A DNA stretch of 64,000 nucleotides from Uloborus plumipes (Eukaryota; Arthropoda; Arachnida; Araneae; Uloboridae): NCBI GenBank assembly GCA_038373865.1, contig JAXGGA010005801.1, forward strand, positions 1 to 64,000, in the 5' to 3' direction. The notes below the pieces were generated by a model. The model was not told the DNA's origin. It did no database searches and saw nothing but the letters and a program-made list of their open reading frames with translations. Position numbers and translations under genes: made by a program. Shown in pieces: positions 13,430 through 24,600 of the stretch. How positions within the stretch are numbered: position 1 is the first letter of the stretch; every line of letters begins with the position of its first letter.

Positions 13430-15870
13430 CCAATCCATGAGAAATAGGACATAGACATCAAAATATGAAACTCACTTAATAATAACATGTTATATATTAT
13501 TTTATTCACAAGAAAGCATAGTTTCCTAATTCAAAGTGTAAAATATCCTAGTTTTTACTGTAAACATGGTTTCAACGTCCTAAAGTTACGGTTTTTCTAA
13601 CCCATTTTTTCAATTAAAAATTATCAAGTTTCCAGCCTAGACCCTCGCCACACCGGGTTCAATTTGGAAGATAACGAATTATAGTGCTTTAGTAAGCAAC
13701 CCCTTTGACCTTTTCCAGCAATCAATTTCTTTGTAGGTTGTATTAGTTTTTAATTACAGGCAGGCAAAATTATCTAGAATCTTTGTAACGACCGTAACCG
13801 AAAACAAGTATTTGTTATTCTGTAACAATAACTATTTGAGGTAGAAGTTTGCCATTTAGGTTTGTTAGTGTACTCATTTATTCTAAAAACATGCACTAAT
13901 AATTTTTTCAAAAAACCTTTTCGTTTTTGTGCTATGTTGGTTACGGGTGTTACATGTTTTAGGTCTAAATTCACAGTTCACGTCGGATCTTTGCCAAATT
14001 TGGTACATAAGTCCACTGATGCATCTGAAAGTTACTTTGGGGGTATTCATCTCTTATAGCGTGGAAAAGCTCCTATAAAGGAGCTTTCCTACTATAAATA
14101 CCGTTTACGTTAGTTCTTAGACAAATTTGGCTCAGGGGTCATTTGATGTTTACCAGGAAACCATACAAAAGTGAAATAATGAAAAAAAAATAAGTTATTT
14201 GCATTTGAAACATTGTAGTAAAACATTTTGCTGGATTTATAAATTATTTGCCCTCACCTCCTCGTTTTCGAATTATAAAGTTCTAAAGTCTGCCGAAATT
14301 ATAATAGTCACTAAATTCAGCGAGTTTCAGGTTATGATGGGTGATATCTTTTCGCATGCTTTGCTGATAGCTGTCCTATCACATGCAGATGGTGAAATAG
14401 TCGGCCTTCTATTTCCCAGAAGTCTTTAAATTTGGAGCTTCACTTAAATTTATAGCTTTAAAATTTATATCTCGATAAAAGGAGGACGAGGGCAAATGAT
14501 TTATGCAGAAATAAAATCTTAATGTGTGAGTATTTTAAAAATTCAAGACTGCAACTCTGTGTGAAAATTGTACAGACAAAAGATGCTGGACAAATTTCGA
14601 CGCATGAAAATATAGACAGAGTATATAACGAATGTGTTTATAGATAATACATTTTTTTAACAAGTATTTACATAATTTATTTGACAAGTGCACTGTAAAA
14701 ATGATTTAGCAAATAGTATTTTTTCACGATTAATCGCCCAATTTGCTATAATCATACTGCAAAGTGCGATATGGCGATTAATTGAACGATTAATCTTGCA
14801 CCCAACATTGTAGTCGACATTTTGTGATTTCACTGAATGTTATTTGCCTGCCTGCACCATTTAAACATAGCTTGGAAATTTTATAGAAGTTGCGAGAATT
14901 TAAGAGATATCAGCCAAGTTGGCATTCTTTTGGCACAATTATTAGCTGTAGGACACAGTTAAATGTTGCAAATAGTGGCGTTTATTTCGACCAAACCTTT
15001 ATTTGGAGCATCACTTAGAATTTAAGCCGTTAGAAATCTTATATCTCGATAAATGGGAGAATGGAGTGCAAATGAGTTATGCAGAAAAAAACGTAGATGT
15101 TAGCATTCTGAAAATGTTTAATGAAACGAACACTTGTGTAGTTGAAGCAATAAGGTGCCGGTACAATCAATACCATTTACGTAATAAGCGAATTTGTAGA
15201 AATTTTTCTAAGCAGAGTACTGAAGAAATACAGAGCTCAAGTCACAGATGATTATGAGGATTTAGTGGAGCTAAAATATCTGAAGAGAGACTGGGAGGTG
15301 TGGGTATTCTGGTGAAGTTTCATGGGAAAACGTAGCTCAAGGGATTTGAAAGCTTCCAAAGTCTATAGTAATCAATTGAAGATTATATCTTATCAAATGA
15401 ACTAACTGGAGAACCTTTCTGCTCATATGTCTATTATTTGACTTTATATATGGCGGAAAAATGAATTAAAATAGCCGTTTACTCATTTTTAGCAACATAT
15501 ATATTGAAAATAGTCAGACGTGTAACGACCGTAACCGCTTTTGTAACAACCGTAACCGCAATCAAAAATTCATAAAAATTTATTTTTCAACAAAAAAGCT
15601 AAGTTCTTTGTATGATATCATGCCTTATTTATTGAGCAATCATTATAAAAATCCAGAAGATCATACGTGCAATAGATTCACAGAAAAGGGGCAGTGTTTG
15701 ATAGCACTCAAAAAAACCATGTCTTTTTTTTGTAATGACAGTAACCACACATTTTCGAGATTTTTCTACAACTTCCTAATAATTTCAAACTAACGCTTGG
15801 TGATAATCATGTTGGGGTGGAGCTTTATCATTCCCTGTTTTCATTAGAACTTTAACTGCATTTATGAATA
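13430..15870. repeat. Middle of the composite block with recurring ACCGTAACC words
   Basis: GTAACGACCGTAACCG-like words occur at 13786, 15521 and 15540, with weaker forms at 15735 and 18779. A segment of about 100 bp at 14430 recurs directly at 15001 (ATTTGGAGC, ATATCTCGATAAA, GCAAATGA, TATGCAGAAA), and part of it is inverted at 14238. No supported gene. Confidence 0.55.
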
Positions 15871-18742
15871 CAGGGCGAGGACTGCTGATGGTCTTAGAAA
15901 AAGGTGAGAAAGGTGACAAATTTTAAAACAAAGGTGACTAAAAGGTGACAAAAAAGTAACTAAAAGGTGATCAAAAATAAATTGTTAAGCATTCAAAAAG
16001 AAGAAAATGGTTATCCTTTTTTCTGACTTTTACCAAAATAGCCTCTACACATACTATTTTAAAAGACTTAGATTCTGAACATGAATATGATAGGGCTGGA
16101 AGTAACAAAAAAAAAAAGTTTTAGGACATATTTTTAAAAAACTTTCAGTGTAAACTCTATGTTATGTTCAAAGATTTTTCTTAAAAATCAATTAAATTAA
16201 CACCTGAAATTATGAAGTAAAGATAATGACAATGTATTTAATGAACATATTTTTTTTTTCATATTTTTAATAGCTCATTGCAAAACTATCTGCATTCTTT
16301 TTCTTGTTTCTTTGTAAATACAAAGCATAAATGTTCACTAAAAAGTATTGATAATAGAAAATGTACAGTGGTGATTGTGAGTTCGTAAAAAAATACCTGA
16401 AGGTTTTTAAGAGAAAATATGTGGGGGGGGGGGGGGTAAACTAGAGCCCCTATTACTTAAGCACATATAATTCTATAACTATACACATATAATAATTAAT
16501 GTAGGGTAGTAAGCGTCAAAAATGAGAAAAATTCGATTTTCATATCCGATGCAAATTGATTATATTTTTTTAAATGAAGGCATCAAAATCAAAAAAAGAA
16601 AGTAAAAAAACAATTACAATGGCATCTTAACATTTTTATTCGATGAATATTATTAATAATTATCGGTATAATCATCAAAAATTCGAAAAAGCAAAAAAAA
16701 AAAATCCGGAGGTTTGAAGATAGAACATGATTAAAAATATTTTATTTTCGGTATTTTCGAACATGAAAATACCAAAATCGATCATGAAAATGCCGGAAAT
16801 CCGGTAAAATACCGAAACACAATCACTCCTGAGAAAATAAGTGAGAAAATAAAATTTGAAAAATCAGAAACTTTTAATTGAAGCAAAATGATAACTTACA
16901 AGGTGAAAATAAAATAATGTTGAAATATAAAACTGAAGATATTATTTCATATGAATAAAAGTAATGTTTTTCGCTTGGGGGGGGGGGGGTCTGAAAATAT
17001 ATAAAGGCACATGTCCAATACTGAAGAGAGAAAAACTTTTGTATCATATTTTAAGTCTTGTGGGCACTGTGCTGTGAAAATTTTTTTTCTTTTTAATTTT
17101 ACCAAATCCTTACATACATCAGCAAAATTACATGTTAAACTTATAAAAAATTTCTTTCCAATGCATTAGTATTTTTGCAGTGACAGCTACAAAAAGTAAT
17201 TTTAAATGAAGTTATTAAAAAATCATAATAACTAATGTTATTACAAAAAAAGTTTTAAAAATATGTAAAATATTTATAGGATACGGAAAAATTTAAACCT
17301 TACGCATGACACACAATAATAGTTTTAAAAATTTAACTCAAACATTAGAGAATTTTAAAATTCACAAAAATAAAATTTCAAAATTTTCTGCAGAGCGAAA
17401 TATAAAGAAATTTCCAACAGAAAGTATTCATTTATTTCATTAAAAAGCGATTTCCAATGTTGGCGGTTTATTTCTGAATTTCTACCAGTCATGGAAGGCA
17501 AAGCAACGGTTTGTCAATTCATATGTCATAGCAAGCCATCACTAAGCAAGATTGCTTGGCAACGATTTTATTGAAATTTTGAAACTTGACATTTTTTTTA
17601 ACTGAGACATCCTCCCAACGTACATACAGACGTCACAAGAAAACTCATCGTAATTAACTCGGGGGTGGTTGAAAAGGATTTTTCGGCTGCTTATATGTTG
17701 GTAGGTACATATGCACGTGCTGACAGGTCGAAAAAACTACTGAACATTCATTCGGGGATGAGCAAAATCAAAATTTAGACCCACATTTGAGTGATTTTTT
17801 TTTTTTTCACAGTACTTCCTTTACTACGTCATTGTAAAAAGTTTTACTTTATGAAAAACAATAAGAATCTCCAAAGTTTGAAAATAACAACTTGAAAGAA
17901 ATGTAATAATATCACATAGACTATCAATATTTGTAAAAAAAAAAAAAACACAGCAATATTAAATGTAAAAAGCACATAGTAATAAAGCACTTTTCAAATT
18001 GAGAAAAAAAAAAATTATGTAAATTAAAAAAAAAAAAAAAAGATGTTTCCCAAATAACTTCTTTCTTCCTGATATTTTCTTTTTTGCATTACATTTTTTC
18101 TGCAAATTAAAGGGTATTTTTCTAATGATGCCTTACACACATGCTTCAAGGTCAAAGACACTTGTGGTATGGCATAGATAAAGCATTTGTCAGAACATTA
18201 AACTAAATTTGAAAAGGGGTGAAATCAGCAGCCAGTTTTTTCTTTGGGGAAGGTGGGGGGTAGAGCAGAAAAGAGATAAGAACATAATAATAAAGATAAG
18301 AACTTTGACCCCGTTTTTTCCCCCATCTCTATGCAAATCACCAACAGAATTTTGTTTCTAGAACAAAAAAAAACCCTGCCAAATATCCTTGCAACAGGTG
18401 CATCTGTTTTTTTTTTGTTTCCTCTTTAAACTTTTAAACAGTTGCTTCTGAAAGGTTTTGTTTTGTGGATGAGCCACAGTTGAAACACTTTTTTTAATGG
18501 TTGAATGACAAATGTTTGCTTTATTTTATTTTATTTTTTTTTTTTTTCAAAATTCCATTTATTTTCAGGCAAGAAAAAGAATATTCCTACTTTTCAAAAA
18601 TTTTATGAATCAAAAATAGATTTTTCTAAAACACATTTCAAGAAAGGTTTAAAAAGGTGATTAAAATTCCAAAAGGTGACAAAAAGTGACCAAAATTTCA
18701 AAAGGTGACTAAGGTGAGAAAGGTGACTGAGTCCTCGCCCTG
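15871..18742. mobile_element. Non-autonomous DNA element with 13-bp TIRs and 6-bp TSD, copy 1
   Basis: Ends CAGGGCGAGGACT (15871) and AGTCCTCGCCCTG (to 18742) are perfect inverted repeats. The 6-mer TGAATA lies directly outside both. Subterminal sequence at both ends is a run of irregular AAGGTGAC(AAA/TAA) units. A second copy lies at 42700-45096 in the same orientation with its own 6-bp duplication. No transposase is visible. Internal parts shared by both copies include CATACATCAGCAAAATTACA and TTCCAATGTTGGCGGTT. A fragment of another repeat family is present at 17625-17830. Confidence 0.9.
17625..17830 (-). repeat. Fragment of the 60737-61430 repeat family inside TIR element copy 1
   Basis: AACTCGGGGGTGGTTGAAAA, CATATGCACGTGCTGACAGG and GAACATTCATTCGGGGATGA are reverse complements of words in copy A, ending with ACTTCCTTTACTACGT. 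The corresponding stretch is absent from TIR element copy 2, so it was added after or before the copies parted. Confidence 0.75.
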
Positions 18743-18918
18743 TGAATAAAATATGAGCAGCTGAAGTTGTGTGTATGTAAAGACCGTAACCATGGATTGG
18801 CCCACGTATTTAATAATTTTAAATAAAGACCATATTCTGAAATTAACAGAAAAATCAAAAATGTCAAGTTTTTTGACTGCCTGATTCTTAAAAAAAAAAC
18901 GGCTCTTAACTTTATTTT

Positions 18919-18959
18919 CTCCGTAACGGACTATCTCATAAGATACGTCCGTTACGGAG
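18919..18959. repeat. Near-perfect hairpin built on CTCCGTAACGGAC
   Basis: CTCCGTAACGGAC, TATCT, a 4-base loop CATA, AGATA, one extra C, then GTCCGTTACGGAG. The 18-bp stem is far more perfect than its surroundings. It interrupts the right outer end of the composite block relative to the left one. Confidence 0.85.
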
Positions 18960-19060
18960 CCAAGAAAACCATCATAAAAATACTGTTTCTGAAAATCTTC
19001 AAAATTTAATCGTATTTTATAGAAGTTCAGTCCATGTTCTTCATAGAATTCATGCAAAGA

Positions 19061-21129
19061 AACAATGATCTAACAGATTTGAAGTCTTTGCAGGCTGGTT
19101 TTAGGTAGCAGTTAATGCTTTTATTAAAATGGCATTGCCCTACAGTTGAGTCAGCTACAGGTTGCAAAAGGCACCTTTAAGGAAGAAATGCTGTAGACCA
19201 CAAATGGCACCCCTTGACGCCCTAAGGTACCCTTGAAAGCATCCCATGGTTGGGTGCTCCATGGTACCCCAAAGGTGCCACATTAAAATTACTAAAAGAG
19301 AAATGTATTTGTCGGAATACACTAACGAAATTGCAAATCAACAACAAAGTGAAACAGAAATCTCATCTCAGAGTGAAATAAGAGAAATTGACCTAATCTT
19401 TTTTAGACTTCTAATTTAAAATAACAAAATGATCTCTTAAGTGGTGAGAATTAAATTTTCTAACCTATCTCAATTGGTCAGAAATTACCTTTCAGAACTA
19501 AGGTTTCACATGTACGAATTGTAGTGAACTTATTTTCAAAATTTGGTGACATATGAAAAAAAAAGAAAAAAAAAAAAGGACCTATGTCCTAAAAATAAAA
19601 GCTGATTTTTTTCTTCTTTTCGGCACCATAATCTGTGTTTGTACAGAAAAAACATGGTTCTATGATTTTCAAACTTTGCAGGTAACAAAGAATATTTTTT
19701 AGATGTTAAGTAAGGAAAATATTGATGAATGTTTCTATATTTTAAATTCTCATCTTCAATTTTAAAAAAATGAAAAATAAAGGGGGGAGGGGGAAGAAAC
19801 ATATTTACATCATACGATTTCATTTAAAAGCGTATTTTATTCTGAGGGAGAAAGAACTCACCTTTGTTTCATGCATGACTTATGCTTACATATTATCTAT
19901 TTGAATCTTTCAGGTAGGTATTAAAATTTGGTTAAGATAAAATAAATACACAAACCTTCGTAAGATGCCAGAAAAATTTTGTTTTTCTGCTTTATCCTAT
20001 AATTTTGCATAAATTTATTTTATGTGTTAAGATGGTCAAGATTTGTAGCACATATTTTTAGCTAACAATAAAAGTAGTGAATATCCTCAAAAATTACAAT
20101 ACATCATAGTATAATAAGATTTCATATAAAATACACATTAAACATAAGCACAAATTAAAATGCTTAAAACTTTCAATGTGCGAAAATAAAAACCAGTCCC
20201 CATTGGTGCAATTGGTGAATCAGCAAATGTTTTTGTGTAAGTTCAGTTATTCCATATTTCCGCTAAATTGTAGCATAACTTCTATCTACAGATGTAGTAG
20301 ATGTAAGGAATAATAAAGAATGTTTGATTGCACCACCTCCCTCTTAGCCATTGGCACAGAATACAAAGCCAATTCTTGTTCCTTCTCAGCTCTACCTGTG
20401 GAGTTATTTTTGCTCAATTCCGTTCATTGCCCACGCCTCCCTCCATCTAAAGATATTGGCACTGAAACTGAATCAGCACCCATACTTTATAGGGTCTATA
20501 TGAGGACCAATTTTTGTTTCATTCAGCCCTTTACTTCCCAAGATATCACAGTCCAGCATATTAGGGGAAAATGTTGGATTAATCGCTCCCCCCCCCCCTA
20601 CTGGGGGAACTGGTGTCAAAAATTAATAGGTACTATTCCCTGTAGGGACATATTTATGCACCAACTTTTCTTCGATCTCATGCAGCATTTTTTTTTTTGC
20701 TACAGAGGGCACAGCAAACCAGTCTCACACAGAGAAACATTTTCCAAAACTGATTAAAATAGTATCAGCACACTAGAAAACCTAGAAATCTGTCAAAACG
20801 CGAAAATTTTCACGAATCCGATACTTTTTCATACATACTAGATGTAGAAGAAAGTAAAAATTAGAAGTAGTTCTAGCTAAATTTTAAGTTTCTCACTATT
20901 TGTTTTTTTTAACTCGAAGTTAGATTATTCAGTTAAGATTATTCGTTGCTTTCATATTTTTATAGCACTTGTGCCATTTAACAGCTATTACTTTCCGAAG
21001 TTTATGATTATCTTCTCCCTAACTTATAGCGTGATTGCAGGCCAATACATGTAAAATTCTTGTTTGTGTAGCTGCAAAGGTGCAGAATTTTACCTCCCTC
21101 CTCCTTCTATGAATGAAACAGAATGAAAA
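19061..21129. other. Intergenic downstream of PEX7, no gene supported
   Basis: AT-rich. 19085-19290 is GC-richer with several AAGGTGCC/GGTACC words and may be a worn repeat. 20320-20757 is open for 145 codons on the plus strand but has no recognisable domain and holds a C-run and T-runs. Confidence 0.4.
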
Positions 21130-21631
21130 CAAAAAAATTCATAAAATTCAAATTTATTTAATAACTTCAAAATAAGTACATTGGTTCATAGAAAACAATA
21201 TATATACATTTTTATTAAATGAACAAAATTACAACATAACACAAAAATTCATTTTGAAAACAAAATTATAAAAAATTATATTTACAAAAAGAACCAGCAA
21301 TGAAATAAATGAATGGGTTGAATAAACTTGAGCACAAGTGAGAGTATACTTTTATGAATATATTTTATGAACAAATAAGAGTTAAGGAGCATGATAAGGC
21401 AACAGAATTAAGCGTATTGAGACTTTACAAAAATATATGCATTAACAAATACTATTTGTAAAAGAAATGCATGTTATATATTTCCTTAACTTTTCCTGGA
21501 CTCCTATAGGATTAAAAGTATTACATAGTTTCAACTATTTTTAAAATTTATAGTGATAAAAATATTTCAAAAAATACTTTATATTTCCCTATCCATGAAA
21601 AATACAAAAATACAGAAATTGTACTTCCTTT
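21130..21631 (-). other. PEX7: PEX7 3' untranslated region (predicted)
   Basis: AT-rich sequence after the TGA with no coding signal. It is assumed to end shortly after the AATAAA on the minus strand at 21158-21153. The extent is inferred. Confidence 0.6.
21153..21158 (-). terminator. Candidate PEX7 poly(A) signal AATAAA
   Basis: Canonical AATAAA on the minus strand, about 475 bp after the PEX7 stop. Other near-matches exist in this AT-rich stretch, so the site is plausible rather than proven. Confidence 0.5.
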
Positions 21632-21685
21632 TCATTGTACGGTATTATAAATGTGAATCTCAGAATCCCAAGCACAGTCACAAGC
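21632..21685 (-). CDS. PEX7: PEX7 terminal coding exon 11 (stop)
   Basis: Encodes ACDCAWDSEIHIYNTVQ and TGA. It aligns with ADCSWDETIKIYDP at the human C terminus and follows TTTTTTAACAG. The tail after the last beta strand is shorter than in human. Confidence 0.88.
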   Translation of the reverse strand, partial: ACDCAWDSEIHIYNTVQ

Positions 21686-24600
21686 CTGTTAAAAAATACA
21701 CATATTTCAAACTTTTAATAGTTTTCAAAAATTAATAAATGTAAGCACAAATTACTAAACCTAAAAACTAAGCTAGCTATTACTAGAATATATAATTTCA
21801 TGCACACAGCAGTTAATTTTTAACAAAATCCTTCCACTTCAATCAAGTGATGTCGTTGACATGTCCTTAGGGAAAAATTGGCTGTCATTGCCTTAAGAGG
21901 ATGGACTTCTACATTTTACTTCACACAAGACAACAAAGATTTACAACACAAGGAGAAGGAAATAACACACAGGGCATCGGTAAGAATCGAACCAACGACC
22001 TCTGGCTTATAAAGCTAAACTTCTCCTATAGAGCTACTGAGCAGGGTTGGCAAAGTTTTGTACACGACAATAAACACTATGGTAAGTACCCTTGTTTATA
22101 CAAGCCCTAAATTTTAAAACAAAAATGTAAGAATTTTCTTAATGAAAAATATAACTCACCTGTCCAGGTATAAGAGGATTGTAGTCGAATCCATAGACAA
22201 ATTCTTTATGTTCTTTGTGCACTTGCAAAGGAATAGATTCCATCCAATTCCAAAACCTAACGAATTTGGAAATAACATTATGCAGAAAAAAATATTTACA
22301 ATGAACTTTAAAAACTAGAATATAAATTAATAACAAATCTCTCAGGATTTACATCTCTTAGGAATTAATTATACTTGAACAAAAGTAACCAAAAATGGAG
22401 ATAACATATTTAAAAACTGCATATATTACGCATATACAAAAGAAGCTTTCAGATCGAAAGCCATTAACAAAGAAAAAAAAAACACTTTTAAAATATCTTT
22501 TATTCAAAAACTCGCACCTTACATTTAAAAAAGGTTCCTTGTAACTGAAACATATATAAATATAACTGAATTCACAGAAATGGTTTGAATGTTTTAAAAA
22601 AAAACGTTAATAGTAGCTATTAATTATTTCCTTGATTTCTTCTCTACTCATTTATTTCTGCAGAATATTTCCATTTTTACCACCACATTCTCTTTAGTTA
22701 AATTAACATTTCTTCAGATTGTCAACAGCTTTTTAACTTTATAAGGAAGGTCTATGATTTGTTGATCATTTTATAATGTACAACCACAGCTGGATCATGA
22801 CTTTAGAGAATACAGGGCATGCATTTTACTAAGTTCGAAGTCATCGTAAGATGTTTAATAAACTCATAGAAAGAAAATTTTGCTGTGTTAATCATTTCCC
22901 AATGCGTAAAAGAATTGACAAAATATTTTATTTCTGGTAGAAGCTTTTTTAAGTACACTCATTTGATTAGACAAGATATTGTTTCTTTCATTAGAATAAG
23001 GCTTATTTGTTCAATTTCAAAACTACTAAAATTTACTGCAAATGTTGTTGCTTAATTAGGTGTGTATAAACTTTATATAAAATTAATTACTTTAAATAGA
23101 AATTAATATTGAAGAGTACAATACCTTGTTGTAAAGTCATAGCTTACAGAAGCTAGAACTCCAGGCTCAAAGGGTGAAAACTGTGAACACAAAAAATAAT
23201 TAATAGGATTGTACAACTTGTTAATGCATTAAGTATGTGAATATAAATTTAGAACTTTACTTACCTTAAGCCGACGAACAGCATATTCGTGTCCCCCAAG
23301 AATGAAAAGCGGAAAACGAGGCTTCCGCATATCCCATCCGAAGATTTTACCATCTGTTGTGGCAGAAGCAAGCACTTTCTATGTTAAAAAAAGGCATGCA
23401 TTAAAGTTAATTACAACAAAGCATGTAAAATATCTGAGATTCTGAAGAAATTTTCGAATTATGAATAACGCATGTTATATGCATGCATGAGATTGCTAAA
23501 GGGGGGGGGGGATTTATGGAAAATAGAAAGTTTGAAATATGTAAAGAGAATGTGCATATAAAACAGGGAGTTGAACACTTCAGTTTTAAATCAGCATGAC
23601 GTTTTTATAGGAGAACAAATCAGCAATATGAAATTATTTTAGAATCAATGATACTATGTACAATAGTGAGACAAAAAATTGTTTTCTGTATCCAATAATA
23701 AATAATATTGTTTTCTATAATTCTCTATCTACTGTTTTAGCATTTACATATACAAAAGCTCGCATTATTAAAAGCCTTTGCTATGGAGACAATTTCTGCC
23801 ATATACACTTCTTTGGACTGGCTTCATGTGTGCACAGATTTTTCTCAAAGATCATATAGAAAATGTGAAAGCAGGGGTGTTTTTCAGATATTTTTCTTTT
23901 TGTGATTTCCGTGGTAAAAATGTAACCTTATTTAAAGGTAAAGTAGAAGTCATCCGACTTTCCACCTTGCAACAGCTGTAAAGATTAGAAACTTTGCAAA
24001 GGGCAGTAATCCTTTTGAATTCTACGGCAGCAATCCGAATTGTATCTGAAATCTTCCAACTGGACTCTTTAAGAATCTGAAAGTGTATTTATCATCCACA
24101 TAAACTAAAATATAATCGCAAAAGTGTTGTTTTGCAATGGATTCGTTAACAAGGTTACACATATGCAAACAAGATGGCCAATTTGCCAGAAAAAAGGAAG
24201 AACTGCAATTATGCAGGGGCACCAATTCCTTATCCAACAATTATTGGAATTCTTAAGAAAATGCGGAAAACAAATTACACAAATCAGCAACTAATTCATA
24301 CACAACATATGTGGTAAAGCCACCATAGAGTGCCTAGAGTCACTAGTCACTTTGGACTGTTTGTTCGGATGTTGTGTGTGGCAAAGATGTTATGTTCAAT
24401 TTTATTTTCCCTTATTTTGATATTATCATGAGCTATATGCACATCAGTGAATAACGTAACACCAAAGCTGCAGCTATAACTTTGTTTCTTTTTAATTTTT
24501 CCTATCTTTATTTAAAATTATTCAAAAGATATTTGCCAAATTTTACCTCAAATAATTAAGCACAGAGAAATGTAGTGTATTTGCAAAACAGATAATTTCA

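Larger units (their letters stand above)
8930..19060. repeat. Composite block bounded by inverted outer ends
   Basis: 8930-9085 (GAAGATTTCGAAAAACTG, AAGAGCCGTTTTT, AAGAATCAGACAGTC, TTTCAGAATATG) is inverted to 18800-19040 (CATATTCTGAAA, GACTGCCTGATTCTT, AAAAACGGCTCTT, CAGTTTCTGAAAATCTTC-like). Between them lie foldbacks 1 and 2, a unique-looking part (13430-15870) and the inserted 6-bp-TSD element. The outer edge of foldback 2 (GTGGGCCAATCCATG at 13426) is inverted to CATGGATTGGCCCAC near 18793. It may be one large worn element or several nested ones. Confidence 0.7.

Noticed and set aside
18698..19057. 119-codon open frame on the minus strand
   Set aside because: It spans the end of the TIR element, the hairpin and the composite-block end. 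No domain, and it is explained by repeat sequence.
20530..20560. Candidate PEX7 terminal exon reading LDCDILGSK
   Set aside because: No acceptor in phase and no WD pattern. The exon at 21632-21685 fits the phase and the family.
20320..20757. 145-codon open frame on the plus strand
   Set aside because: No recognisable domain. It runs through a C-run and T-runs, and shows no splice or start context. It may be a worn repeat.
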